Origin: Cymbomonas tetramitiformis
Lineage: Eukaryota > Chlorophyta > Pyramimonadophyceae > Pyramimonadales > Pyramimonadaceae
NCBI GenBank assembly: GCA_001247695.2
Contig: LGRX02034888.1
Coordinates: 1 to 29,305, forward strand
Direction of reading: 5' to 3'
DNA: 29,305 nt
In this document: positions 10,501-22,500 of the stretch, one piece after another
How the letters are laid out: every line of letters starts with the position of its first letter
Position numbering within the stretch: the first letter of the stretch is position 1
Translations under genes and position numbers: made by a program
Notes under the pieces: model-generated
Database searches by the model: none
The model's input: only the letters and a program-made list of their open reading frames with translations
Told to the model about the DNA's origin: nothing

Positions 10501-13500
10501 TGTTCCCTCGGTCATCTGCAAACTGCTCGTCAACAAGCTGGGGCTCGACCTCCTCCTGGGTGCCTTCGCTCGCCGGAACGCCTGCATGGTCGAGGTGATG
10601 CAGCCCCTCCCTGCTGCACTGGCGCTCCCCTTGAACCCCCTCCCCACTGCCTCCCCCAAGGCGCGCTGCAGAATGAAGCGCGGGTGCCTCAGGGCAGGCC
10701 TTGGCCGCTGCGCCCTGCGCCTTTCCCCTCCGGGAGCCCCCTCGGGGGTCAGGGGAGCGCCCTGCATCTTGCTCTGCAGCCGCATGCGCATGCGCGGCGC
10801 GCGGATACCAGATCTCCAGCTCTCCAGCTCCAGATTGAGGGCAAGACGTGTGCGCGTGTGAGAGAGAGAGGGGGGATGTCGCTCGCTGCATGCCCGAGGG
10901 CTAAATCTGCGTGAGCGCCTGGCGGAGGGTTGAGGTGACCTGACCACCTTGAGAGCCTTAAGCCAATATGTGACCAGAGATGTATTGGACCGTCAGCTGC
11001 TCCCTCTCACGAAGGCGCGGGCCATGTCATCCCTGGAGATGGCTGATGCTGCAGGGCCGCTTGCTCTCACTCCTGGAGGTGGCCGCCAGGGTCGGTGCAG
11101 TGGGAAGGCAAGGGCAGAGGAGAGTGGGGAGGTAAGGGGGGCACCTGCAGCGCTCGAGCCCCAGGCACATGCACCACTCGTACACGCCCAACCCGGTCAC
11201 CGTGCTCGTCCACTGTCTCCTCCGCCTCCCCCTCCTCCCCTTCATTCTCGCCCTTACCTGCCTCCTTGGGGTCACCCCCCAGCGGGTGCCGGCTCTCGAT
11301 CACCAAGCTCCCAGGGGGCGTGCGCTGCCGTGCCGCCGCCGTCAGTGATACAATGCACATCCCTGCCAACTCTGACTCCAGATCGCTACACCTGCTCCCG
11401 GCTGCCAGACCCTCCCCCATTTTCTCCTTCCCTCGCGCCGTCACCTGCCACACCAAGGCACGGCCCACGCAGGAACCCAAGGTGTCAGCGCTTTGCCGGC
11501 TTGGGCAGACCACCGGGCTCATCCTCCAGCGCCTGACAGCGGGGCACGTTTGGACGCATCGAGCACCCACCGTGGACCCACTGTGGACGCTGGCGAATGT
11601 GAACATGCTCTCTGATCGCACGAGCGCCGTCAACAAATACCAAGTTGCGGCGTCAACAAATGCCAAGTTGTGCCGTCAACAAATGCCAAGTTGCGGCGTC
11701 AACAAATGCCAAGTTGCGCCGTTAACAAATGCCAAGTTGTGCCGTCAACAAATGCCAAGTTGCGCCGTCAACAAATGCCAAGTTGTGCCGGCGCTTGCGA
11801 GCGCTCCGCGTGCCTCCTGGCACTACGCACCATTCCGGGTATGCGCCGAGGGATCGCACATCAATGGTGCATCGCCGCCACTGGGTGAGCCTATGAAAGA
11901 CCGCAGCGTTTCCGGGCGGGCTCGCACCTGGGCTGCCGCGGGGCCGAGCAGGGACTGCAGCGCTTCCGGCAGGCCTGCCAGCTTGGCGCATCCCAGCCCT
12001 CCACCACCCGCGCTGCTGCCCTCCTCGCCGCGGAGCACGGCCGGCACCCCCGGCACTGGAAGCGCTTGCTGGGCAAGCAGGCGCAGCAGCCACGCCACCG
12101 CCGCGGCGGCGGCCGCGGGCTGGCTCTGCTCCCCCTCGCTCCGCGCATGCGCACTGGCGGCCGCAGCCACCAGCCGAGTGTGTGAGACGCCGTCCGGCCA
12201 CGTGGCAATCAGAGCTAGCAGGCTCCTCTGCGCCGCGTCTATGGCTGCCGCCTCATGCGGTGACTGCGCCTCACAGCCTGCCGCATCATTACCCCGTCCA
12301 TGCCCAAGCTCATGCGCTCCTCCCACTGCCTCACGCGCAGCTGCTGCTCCAGCCGCTGCCAGCGCTATCGGAAGCTCTACCTCACGTGCCTGCCCGTTCT
12401 CGGTGTCGGCAACCAACGCTACGACACACCCTGCCTGTGCGTCCACCTGCACCACCCGTCCCACCTGCACCACCTGCTGCGGCGCATTCCCCGCTCCCGC
12501 GGCCGCCGCGGCTCCCTGGCCGTCCGCCCCAGGCAGCGCTGCGCCCCTCCCCTGCAATGGACGCGCCACTTGCACTGGCGCCCGATCCGGAGACCACCCA
12601 CCTCCCCCGCCGCAGTGCTGCCGTCAACTCCCGCCCTCCCATGACCCCGCAGCCCCCCGTGGCGCGCCTCCCTAGGCGTCTCTGCCCAGGGCTCCCCTTC
12701 CATCACGTCACCGGAGGGCCCCAACAGCCTGGTCATGCTACTCGTAGCGGCACCGCTTGCCGGTGCTACATCATGGCTGAGGGGGGGGGCAAAGGGGATT
12801 CCGGAGGGGGTGAAGCCCCACGGTGGTCCTGGTGCTCCGCGCATCGCAACTGCCCCGTTGTCCAGCCCGGCCACGCCGATGGGTTCCGAGATCGACCCAC
12901 CCCCGCTGGCGCTGCCCCAGGCCCCGGCACTGGCGCTTCCCCACGAGGACACCCCAGAACCGGCCAGCATGCCGTTGCCGAAGCGCAGCGGGGTGACTCC
13001 CTGGACAAGCATGCCAGCGAGCTCGTGGCGGAACAGGCTGCGCCCTGGGTCGCACAGGTCCCCACCGTGGTGCCCTCCATACCAGCACTCCGCGTGCATC
13101 ACCTCGATGTCCTCCAGGCTCAGACCCTCAGCTCCGCCCCCCTGGAGACTGCAGCCTCAATGGGCTCTTCGAGCGTGCAATTGGGCGAATCCCCAGCAGC
13201 CTCCTCCTCAGCTGCGCTCTCCTCATCTTCTGTTTCGCCGTCCACCCTGCTGTTCACTTCAGAGCTATCGCCGTCACCTTCGTTGTCATCAACGGAGGTG
13301 GCTTCCCCCTCGATCTGCTCGAGCTCCTCCGGCAGGTTGTCCCCCAGCCGCACTTCCTCTACTACCGGGGCCGCACTTTCGGAAGAGGCCCCGGCGAGCG
13401 CTGCTGCAGGTGAGTAGCCGCGCATCGCGTGTCGCACAAGAAGCGGCAGCAGCGGCCCGAGCACCACTGCGGAGCCACCCTCTGCCTTGATGATGCCGGG

Positions 13501-16500
13501 CAGGGCCTGCAGCGCCATCGTTCGCATCAGCGAGTGCATGCTCGCCCCAGCGCTCTGCTCAGACTCCGCGGGCCTGTCAGGCGCCGAGCTGCTCGCCCCA
13601 CACCCCCTTCCACCGGCCACTGACCTCCGCAGAACCCTCCAGCATTTGCGAGGCACCGCAGTGCCATCATGCACTGGGGTGCCATTTGAGGCGAGCGGCC
13701 TGGATGTCAGGGAAGCCAGGGATGGCAGGGGGATGGCAGGGTTGCATGGGGACGGCCGTCCATAGCAGAAGCTTGCGAGCATGGAGGCAGTGAAGCACGC
13801 GGGTGTGCTCCAGGCTGTGGGCCCCACAGAGGTCTCCACGATGCAAAGGCTCGAAGCCGCAGGGCGCAAGGAAGCGGCTGGGCATATGGCAAGACGAGCT
13901 CACAGCTTTGGGGGCGTTTGGGGGAAGGTAGCTGGGCGAGGAAAGAGGGAAAGTGTGGCGGGGAGCAAATGGGGTGCGAGGCTGGCCGTCAGGGAATCCG
14001 AGGTGGTCGTCGGTTGCCCTTGTGAAACAGAGCGAGGGGAGCGGGGCGGAGGAGAGGGGAGGAGCACCTGAGCAGGAACGAGACGAAGGGCGCAAAGGTG
14101 GCCGCAAAGGATAAGCACCCGAGCCGGCTGCCCACCTCCGCCTCCACACGCACCGCCGCCGCCGGCACCTGACGAATCGCTGACACTGACGGTACTGCTC
14201 CAGACACGCCCGGCTCGAGCAGCACTCTAACAGTGGCCGGGCAGGACTCGCTATATCCTACCACCACACCTCGGCGCACACTCCGCGTATTTCCGCGGTG
14301 CATCCCAATGCTCGCGCCTGCCCCCAACCCTCACCCTCGCCCCCGACATCACCTGCGGCAGGCGCCCATTCACTTCAATCGCAGTGGAGCTCTGAGGGCC
14401 TCCCAGCGGTGCTCCCTTCCGCTGCGCCTCGGATCTTCGCTGACAGGAGGGCAAGAGGGGGGCAAGAGGGGGGCCGAATCAGGGGGAGACCCTTCGGCGC
14501 AAGCGGCTCAGAGAGACTCCGGGTGGCCAAGACGGCGCTATCAGAAGGAACGAGATCGACAACCGAAGTCAAGGCGCGCGACTTTCGTTTGCCGCGTGTT
14601 CCTGAAGCCCATCGCGCGGCGCTGGACCGTCGGATGCGCCGCAACCCTGCGCCGCATGCGACTGATAGCCCCGGCCCTGCCCTCCCTGCGACACGTGCCA
14701 TCCGCTGGAGGGGCGCCAGGTGGTGCGATGAGTTTCATCACCATGGCAGCACCGGCGCGAGGAAACAACTGCCACCAGCAACATGCACCGCATATCTCAT
14801 GGGAGGCGGGGAGGGCGTGGCGGGCATGCGCACCCCCCCCGGCCGAGAATGTGTCAATCACCACCCGGGCGCCCACACGAAGGTGCTCCGCGAGGCCTCC
14901 CACCACTGCCAGCGCCGCCACTACGCGCCACTGCATGCACCGTACGCGGCCTGCAGACTCCGGGCTCGTAGCACCGCCCCCTTCCGCCAGCTGAAGCCCA
15001 GCCCTCAAGGCGCTCATCAGCTCCACGCTCCCTTTCCCACCCCCCAAATCGTCCGTGGTGGTGCCCCAGGCGCTGAGGGTGCGCCCGAAGTCCGCCGCCC
15101 TCACGCCCTCGCGCATCACTGCAAGCACTGCGTCCTCCAGCACCGCCCCCACCGCCTCCGCCGGCGCCGGCCGCGCCAGAAGCTCGCGCAGGAGCATCAC
15201 GGACTCACTCCCTGCCGCCAGCAGCATCGCCGCACTAAGATGGTGCTCCCACACTCTGCCACCCGCCTCGCTGCCACCGCCCCGAGCATCTCCCACAGGC
15301 GCCCAGGTCCCAGCCCCTGGCACCTCCTCGCATCCCGCCTCCCGGCCAACCCCCGCCCCCACGCATTCCCGCCAGGTCCCGCGCGGCGCCCGCCAGCGGT
15401 GGCAGCAGCACCCCCACAAGCATCCTGCCAGCAAAATCCACGAGGGCTTCCACTAGCGACGAGCCTGCGGATTCAGGGCTACTTGATACCCCTCCATGGA
15501 GGCCTCCCACGTGGGACAGGAGCGCACACCTCGCAGCTGGCGCTGGGATCGTGGAAAGGACCCGGCGGAGCAGACGCAGCACCCGGCGCTGGAGGTGCAG
15601 GGGAGCACGCTCCAGGATTGTGAGGAGCAGCGCGACGCAGCCAGGCTCGGCGAGGCTTTTGGCGGCCTCCGCGTGCGCGCCCGCCAGCGCGTGCAGGCCC
15701 CCCAGCAGCACTGCGCAGAGCTGCGCCCTGCCGCCCCGTGGGGCGCGGTGCAGCGCCCTCGGCAGCGAGACGCTTGCACTGCTCGGCGTGCCTGCTGCCG
15801 CCCTGCTGTCACTGCAGCCTGCTGCCTGTCCTGCGGAAGCGCTGTCACTGTAGAAGCTGTGCCCTGCGGAAGCGCTTGCAGGCTGTGCCAGGGAGGAAGA
15901 TGCCACCTTGGCAGCGGAAGCTGCCCCCGAGCCCTCACGGGTCCCGGTGCCCTGCGCGCCGTTTGGGGGCCGTGGCGGCTGCTCTTGCGACGAGGCGGCT
16001 CGAAGCCCCTGCGCGCAGCGCTCTAGCACCGCCAGCTGGCACCGGAGTGCCTCTGACTGAAAGTTGCTGAGACCACTCATTGTCGGCGGCGGCGATGCAC
16101 GCGGCCCTCCCACCACTGTCACGCGGTCAAAGCTGTGGGCGGTCAGCACGCGCAGCAGCATGCCGGCCGCCACCCTCACTGACTCCACGCCGTCATCAGC
16201 TGCTGTGCCTGCGGCGCCATGCTCCTTACCGCCCACCGCAGGGCCCACGTTGCCTCCGCGGCCCGCGCCCTGGCCCTCGTCATTCGCACTGCTGCGTGCA
16301 AGCTGCTCCGCCAGGAGCCCGCTACCCACTGCCGCCGCCGCCGCCGCCGCGCTGATGGCTGCATTCACCGCATTCTGCCTGGCCGCAGAGTCGTGCCCAA
16401 CCGATGCCCCGCTGCCGCCCGCCTGCCCGCCGCCGCCGCCGCCACGTGGCTCCGCGCGCTCCGCCAGCACGTCCTGCAGCGAGCGCAGCAAGCCGAGCTT

Positions 16501-19500
16501 CTTCAGGAGAAACTCCTCGTCCGCACCGCCAGCCCAGCGCACCGCGAGCGCATCCAGCGCGTGCACCTGCGCCGCAGCCTCCGAGGCGGGGCTAGTCAGC
16601 ACCTGTGCGACGTCCGCATAAAGCAGGTGCACTGCGCGGCACACGGCTGCCTCTGATCGCCGGGGAGCCAATGCCACGTGGGCGCTATAGTGCGGCCCGC
16701 AGGCGCCCTCGCTTGCAGCGCTGCTGGCCGCACTTCCCCCGCCCTCGTGGCGCCCGGGCTCCTGGCTGGTGTGGGCATGAGGCGCACGAGAGCGGCTCGC
16801 ACCATCCGCAGTGAAAACGGGATTGTCCCCATGCCGAGCCAGCTCCCCAGTGAAAACGTCCCTGTCCCAGATGAAGATGCCGGAGGGGGCGGCGTCACTG
16901 GCGGCGCGGGGCTGCCCGGGGTGCTCAGCAGGCGGCTCGATGGTGAGAGGGGCGCCCCTCAGCGCTTGCCCGATGAAGTGCAGCACCGGCAGCTGCGCGT
17001 CTGCCCCCATCGACGAGCGCAGCAGGAGGCGCAGTGCGTGCACCCCTGCCGTCCGCTGCCGTGCCCGCAGCCCCTGCCGTGCGGCCGCCAGCTTCAAGGC
17101 GTCGGCACTAACCACTGCGTCTTGCACCACCGCCCGTAGCATCTCCGCTGCAGCCCCCACACTGCGCCCCTCTCCTCCATCGCCGCTTGCCCGAGCGTCT
17201 CCTCGGGACGAGACCCCCTGGGCGGCCTCCTGCTGGTAGGCTCCCAGCCCGCCGCCCTCCTCAGCCTGCCGCGCCAGCTCCCATTCCAGCACCAGCTTCG
17301 CCTTCTGCAGCTGGGCTGCCACCTGCTCCCTGGTACCTTCCTTCTCACCGCCCTGAGCCGCCTGCCGCTGCCTGTCCCACACCAGCCACTGCCGGAGCTC
17401 CGCCCCACGGCCCCACGCTTCCTCCAGGATCGCCGGGTGCTCCGCGGAATGCCCGGCGTCCGCATCGTCGCCGGCATTGCCCGCCGGCATCTGCAGTGCT
17501 TGGCTCGCTCGCATCGCCACGCCCGCCAGCCCGGTGCACGCCAGAAGCGCTGCTAGGAATGCCCGCTCGATCAGCCGGATGCTGACGTCGCCCTGCACCA
17601 CGTGCCTCCCCGGGCTCCCGATTGGCTGCCGCGGCTGCAGTGCGGCATCCAGCTGGCGGGCGCTGCTCTCCTCCGCGCCGTGCACCAGCTCCTGCAGGAA
17701 CGCCCACTGCGCGAGGCGCTCCGCTGACTGAACCCTGCTCCCGCCCCGAGCCTCCACCGCCTCCTCCCCGCCCGCCGACGCCGCCCCCGCAGAATCCTCG
17801 ACACCACATACCTCCGCCTCCACTGACCGAATCTCGCCGAGCAGTGCATCGACCGCCGTGTCGCCGGGCGCCTCAGCACGCGCCTCTGCGCTGTCACCCG
17901 CCCGCGCCGGGGCACGCAGCTGCAGGCAGCCTTGCAGGAGCCGCTCCGCGCGGAGCTCCGGAGGAGTCACTGCCTCCAGGCCCTGCACCAGGTGCGCACC
18001 GAGGCGCCCGCCGAGGGCCGCCAGCGTGTACTGCAGACGCGGGAGCCACTCCCCCAGTGCGCCCGGAGCCACCTTCCCGGCGGTCGTCGAGCCTTGCACT
18101 GCCTCCTCTGCTGCAGCCACCGGCGCGAACCATCCGACGGTCCAGACACATCCGCTCGGCCCAGCGCCTTCCGCCTGCCACTCCCGGGCCGGCTCTACCT
18201 CCACCAGCCACGCGCGTGCCCGAATAGGGAGGGGCCCACCTGTCACGGTAGGGAAATGGCGTTGCCGGACTGAAAGCACCCCGCCTGAAGTGGCCCACCA
18301 GCCCACTGGCGAGCCCGCCAGGCGCACGAGGCAGCGCAGCTGGTGCAGGAGGCGCAGCACCGCCGGAAGCAGCACTGCCGGGGCCGCTGAGGTGTGCGCG
18401 TGCAGCGCCAGGGACAGTGCCAGGGGCGGCAGCAAGCTACCCAAGAGCCCCTCGTGCAGCTGCTCCAGGAGCCTTGCCCGTGCCACCGCCTGCACGTTAT
18501 GTCTCTCTTGCGCCGTGCCGTCCTGCATCCATCCCAAAAATTCCGTGTCCTCTTGCCCCGTCATCCAATGTCAGCGAGCCAATGACACGCCTACACAACC
18601 CCTCCCGGAGCTCACGGCGAGCGCTTGCCACCACAGACGAGGCCGGGCAGCCCTCCCCGGTGCGGCTACCTCAGCGACGAATCCGAGCAGGGTCGGTGCC
18701 CTCGGTTGGTGCACGCACGTGGGTTGCGCGCGAGCCCTTCTGACAGGCCGAGCGAACACTGGCTTGCCACCTTCACGTACTGGGCGGACATTCATCGGAG
18801 GTGTGGCACGCATGTTGCTGAACACAAAGGTCTGGTCTTTGTCCGCCACGTCATGGAGGAGCGGGGCGATATTATTTGGGCCCGTGGGTTTGATTCCAGG
18901 CACTGATGAGGCAGGGCGGGGGCCATGGGGTCGGCTTCGAGTGCAAAGGAGGCAGGCGGGTGCGGGTGGCCGCACCAGGGATGCGCCAGTGCCTGCCCTC
19001 GGCCAGCAGCGGACTGCCCGGCGCACCACCTCCTCGCAGGCGCCGAGGACGTCTCTGCCGAGGGAGAGCAGCCGCGTGATGTGCCACGGTGCCTCGTGTT
19101 CTGCGCGCCTGCATTCCGGCGCCTGCGAGGGGGCGCTCTTCTCCGTGAGGAGGCTCTTGTGCAGCGCGTGCAGCAGCTCCAGCACGTGCCGCGGCACACC
19201 CGGGGCGGCCTCCGGCAATCGCCTGCGCCCGGCCCCCTCCACGCCCGCTCCCCCACGCTCATGTCTACGCCCCTCGCCTCCATGCACCCGACTCACCGCT
19301 TCAACTGGGCAGCTCGGGGCCGAGTGGGTGGCACCTGTGTGCTGCCTGACAGAATATTTGTCACCACAGGTGCACGAACAAAGTGCATGTACAGACACCA
19401 CAGGTGCGCGCGGGGGAGAGTAGTCTCGTTGCCCAGGAGAGCGATTTCACCATCGGAGGGCCACAAGCGGCCGCCCTCACGCAGTTGAGACACCGGAGGG

Positions 19501-22500
19501 CCACAAGCGGCCGCCCTCACGCAGTTGAGACACCGGAGGGCCACAAGCGGCCGCCCTCACGCAGTTGAGACATCGGAGGGCCACAAGCGGCCGCCCTCAC
19601 GCAGTTGAGACATCGGAGGGCTACAAGCGGCCGCCCTCACGCAGTTGAGACATCGAAGGGCCACAAGCGGCCGCCCTCACGCAGTTGAGACATCGGAGGG
19701 CCACAAGCGGCCGCCCTCACGCAGTTGAGACATCGGAGGGCCACAAGCGGCCGCCCTCACGCAGTTGAGACATCGTACAGCGAATTAAGGGTGTAATGAA
19801 ATGCGCCCTGGATTCCTTCGTGATACTCAGACAATGAGTGGTGGGAGGCGCGAGGGTGCGCCCTCAGGGCAGAGTCTGAGTGGTCGGAGGATCGAAGGTG
19901 CACCCTCAGGGCAGAGTCTGAGTGGTCGGAGGCGCGAAGGTGCACCCTCAGGGCAGAGTCTGAGTGGTGGGAGGCGCGAGGGTGCGCCCTCAGGGCAGAG
20001 TCTGAGTGGTCGGAGGATCGAAGGTGCACCCTCAGGGCAGAGTCTGAGTGGTCGGAGGCGCGAAGGTGCACCCTCAGGGCAGAGTCTGAGTGGTCGGAGG
20101 CGCGAGGACGCATTTCGCCGCCCCGACCTTATGCCCCCAGCATCCTCACCAGAAATGATGCGCGCACGGCCCCAGGAGCCTTTGTGAGATGCCCGGTCCG
20201 GGTCGGGCCCGGGTGGGGCCCGCCAGGGTCACACCAGGGGAGGAACAGGCACAGAGGGGGTGGAAGGGACGAGGGAGGCACCCGGCAACTGCATCATGGA
20301 TGGCGGCATGGGTATGCAGCACAAGAAGCTGCAGCAACTGCGGCACCATTCCAGGGGTCCGTGCATCCGCCATCAGCCCTACCAGCGGCCCTACCAGCGG
20401 TGCCGGGGACTCCCACATGGCGCGCAGCAGCCCGGGCCGCCTGGCCAGGCGCTGCACGAGCCGCTCCAATAAGTACGTTGCATCTGCGGCCGCGTCAGCA
20501 CAGCCCTCTGCGGCGGTGGCTTGTCGGCAGGCACTGCTCTTGTCGCTCTCCTCGCCCCCAGGCTTCCTAGGGGGAGTGGTGGAGACATTGGGATGGGCAC
20601 CACAGGGCGGCTGTTCGGGCAAGCTCCCCTGGCGCCCCCCCAGGCGTACGAGGCACTCCTGCAGGAGAACCGCCTGCTGCGCGTGGTCGGGCAGAAGCAC
20701 CGGCAGGCCCGCCACCAGCGTCTCCACGGCCTCCTGGCGCACCTCGCCCCCTGCCCGCCTGCATGCATCCCCCAGATCCACACTCTGTCAGACAGAGGGC
20801 CGGCGGTTGGGGGACGGAGGGGTGGCCACGCAGGGTGGGGCACAGGCAGGTGGCGGAAAAGGGGCGCACCAAGTGCCAAAGTCTTGCCTCCAGGCACTGC
20901 GGTCAGCACCTAGAAAGTCTTTGGCCGGAGCTGAGGCAGCCGCTGCCACTGCAGTGCCCTCCGGCCGCGAGGGCGGACATCCTGCCGCGCGCGAGCACCG
21001 AGCTCCTCAGACACCAGCGACAGGCACACAGGAGCAGGCACAGCATTTCAGCCTGCCACATCAACACAGAGTCGGATCTAATCACATGAAAACGTGCTGC
21101 AGTGCCACAAGCGGCAAGCTGCAGCACCCCGGCGTGCCACAAGCGGCGAGCTGCGGTGGAGAGGGTGCGTAATCCCAGTTGTGTGGGCAATCCCAGCTGT
21201 GTGGCGCGGCACGGGTGGAGTTTTCGTGCCTCGTCAGAATGCTCACAGACTGTCAGCTTACACGTGCTACAGGGGCAAATGTCCAGGCACGTGTCACACA
21301 GCCGTCTCCACAAAGTGGCACCCCCTCTGCCCACGTGTCACACAGCCGTCTCCACAAAGTGGCACCCCCTCTGCCCACAAGCCTCCCAGCATCGTGCGGC
21401 ATGCGGCCTTGGCAGCCCAGCATCGTGCGGCATGCGGCCTTCTTGGCAGCCCAGCATCGTGCGGCATGCGGCCTTCTTGGCAGCCCAGCATCGGGCGGCA
21501 CCTTTACAGACCGCTTCCATACCTCCGGGCAGGCGGGCACACCTGCAGCTTCCGTACCATGCAGCACTCCCGCCAGCCCCAGGAGCAAAGTGCGACTCTC
21601 CTGCAGCAGAGGCGGGGTCGAGTATGCCGCCTCTCCACTCCCGCCAGATTGGATATGCGGCGTGGAACCGCCTGCGACCACACACCGAGCGATGCAAGTT
21701 AGGCCATCAGACGTACGCCCAACCATCGCCCCAGAAGAGGAGTCATCTCGCAGGAGCAGGGACCGCACCAAGCCTCCACCGAGCACGGGCGTCATTGGCA
21801 GGTGCAGCATCCGCCGGGGGATATATGTGATGCGTCCTGCGTCAGGGGGCTGCCGTGCGCTGTCAGCCACGTGGCAGGCGCACCGGAGGATGCCGCGGCC
21901 GGGCCGGGGTCCGAGGAAGGTGGGCAGCCCGGCTCCTGGAGGACGGTCGCCGGGAGCCGCAGCAAAACCATGCGGCCCAGGTTCGCACGCAGCACCCGCA
22001 GCAGCGCCGTCACATAGTACCTGTCCCGCGACCGCGCACCTGTCCGTCCACCGCCCCATACCGCGCCGTGCCTTCACTCCCCGCAAGGTGCAGCGAGCCC
22101 GCGCGTCCACAGCTTCCACCCTTCCACAGCGCCGCACCTGAAGAGCTCCCCCGAGCGTGAGGCAGAGGCGCCTTGAATCCACTGCCCTCCCTCCCCATCC
22201 GTGCCGTTTGCTCTCTGGCGACACCTCGGGGGGTGTTTGAGCTTGCCTGCTCTTTACACTCCTCGGTGCTGCTCTCGGGAGGTGAGGCAGCGGGCTCGTG
22301 AAGGTGCAGCCACGTGCACTGCGAGGGGCCCGGGGGGCACGCTTTGTGCAATCTGTACCGTTGAGCCCATTGGCCACCCTGAACGGCTCAGTGTCCTCCG
22401 CTTCCGGGTTCCCTCCGAGTGCCAGCCTGGCGTCAACACACGCCCCAGACCACGAGCTTTGTGCAGGAGGTGAGCGAGGCAGTAACCGCGCCGTAGCTCA

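Noticed and set aside
11095..12675. 526-codon plus-strand open frame
   Set aside because: Lies opposite recognised minus-strand exons (12551-11928 and 11377-11145) and the 23-bp array; Ala/Pro/Ser composition is typical of antisense to GC-rich coding.
14298..15623. 441-codon plus-strand open frame
   Set aside because: Antisense to the phased exons at 15234-14834 and to the end of the long helical exon; no recognisable domain.
18840..18906. tRNA-like segment with a T-loop-like gtttgattcc
   Set aside because: The T-stem does not pair correctly and no acceptor stem or anticodon arm can be formed around it.
17858..19423. 521-codon plus-strand open frame
   Set aside because: Antisense to the helical scaffold exons; composition follows high GC at third positions of the opposite strand.
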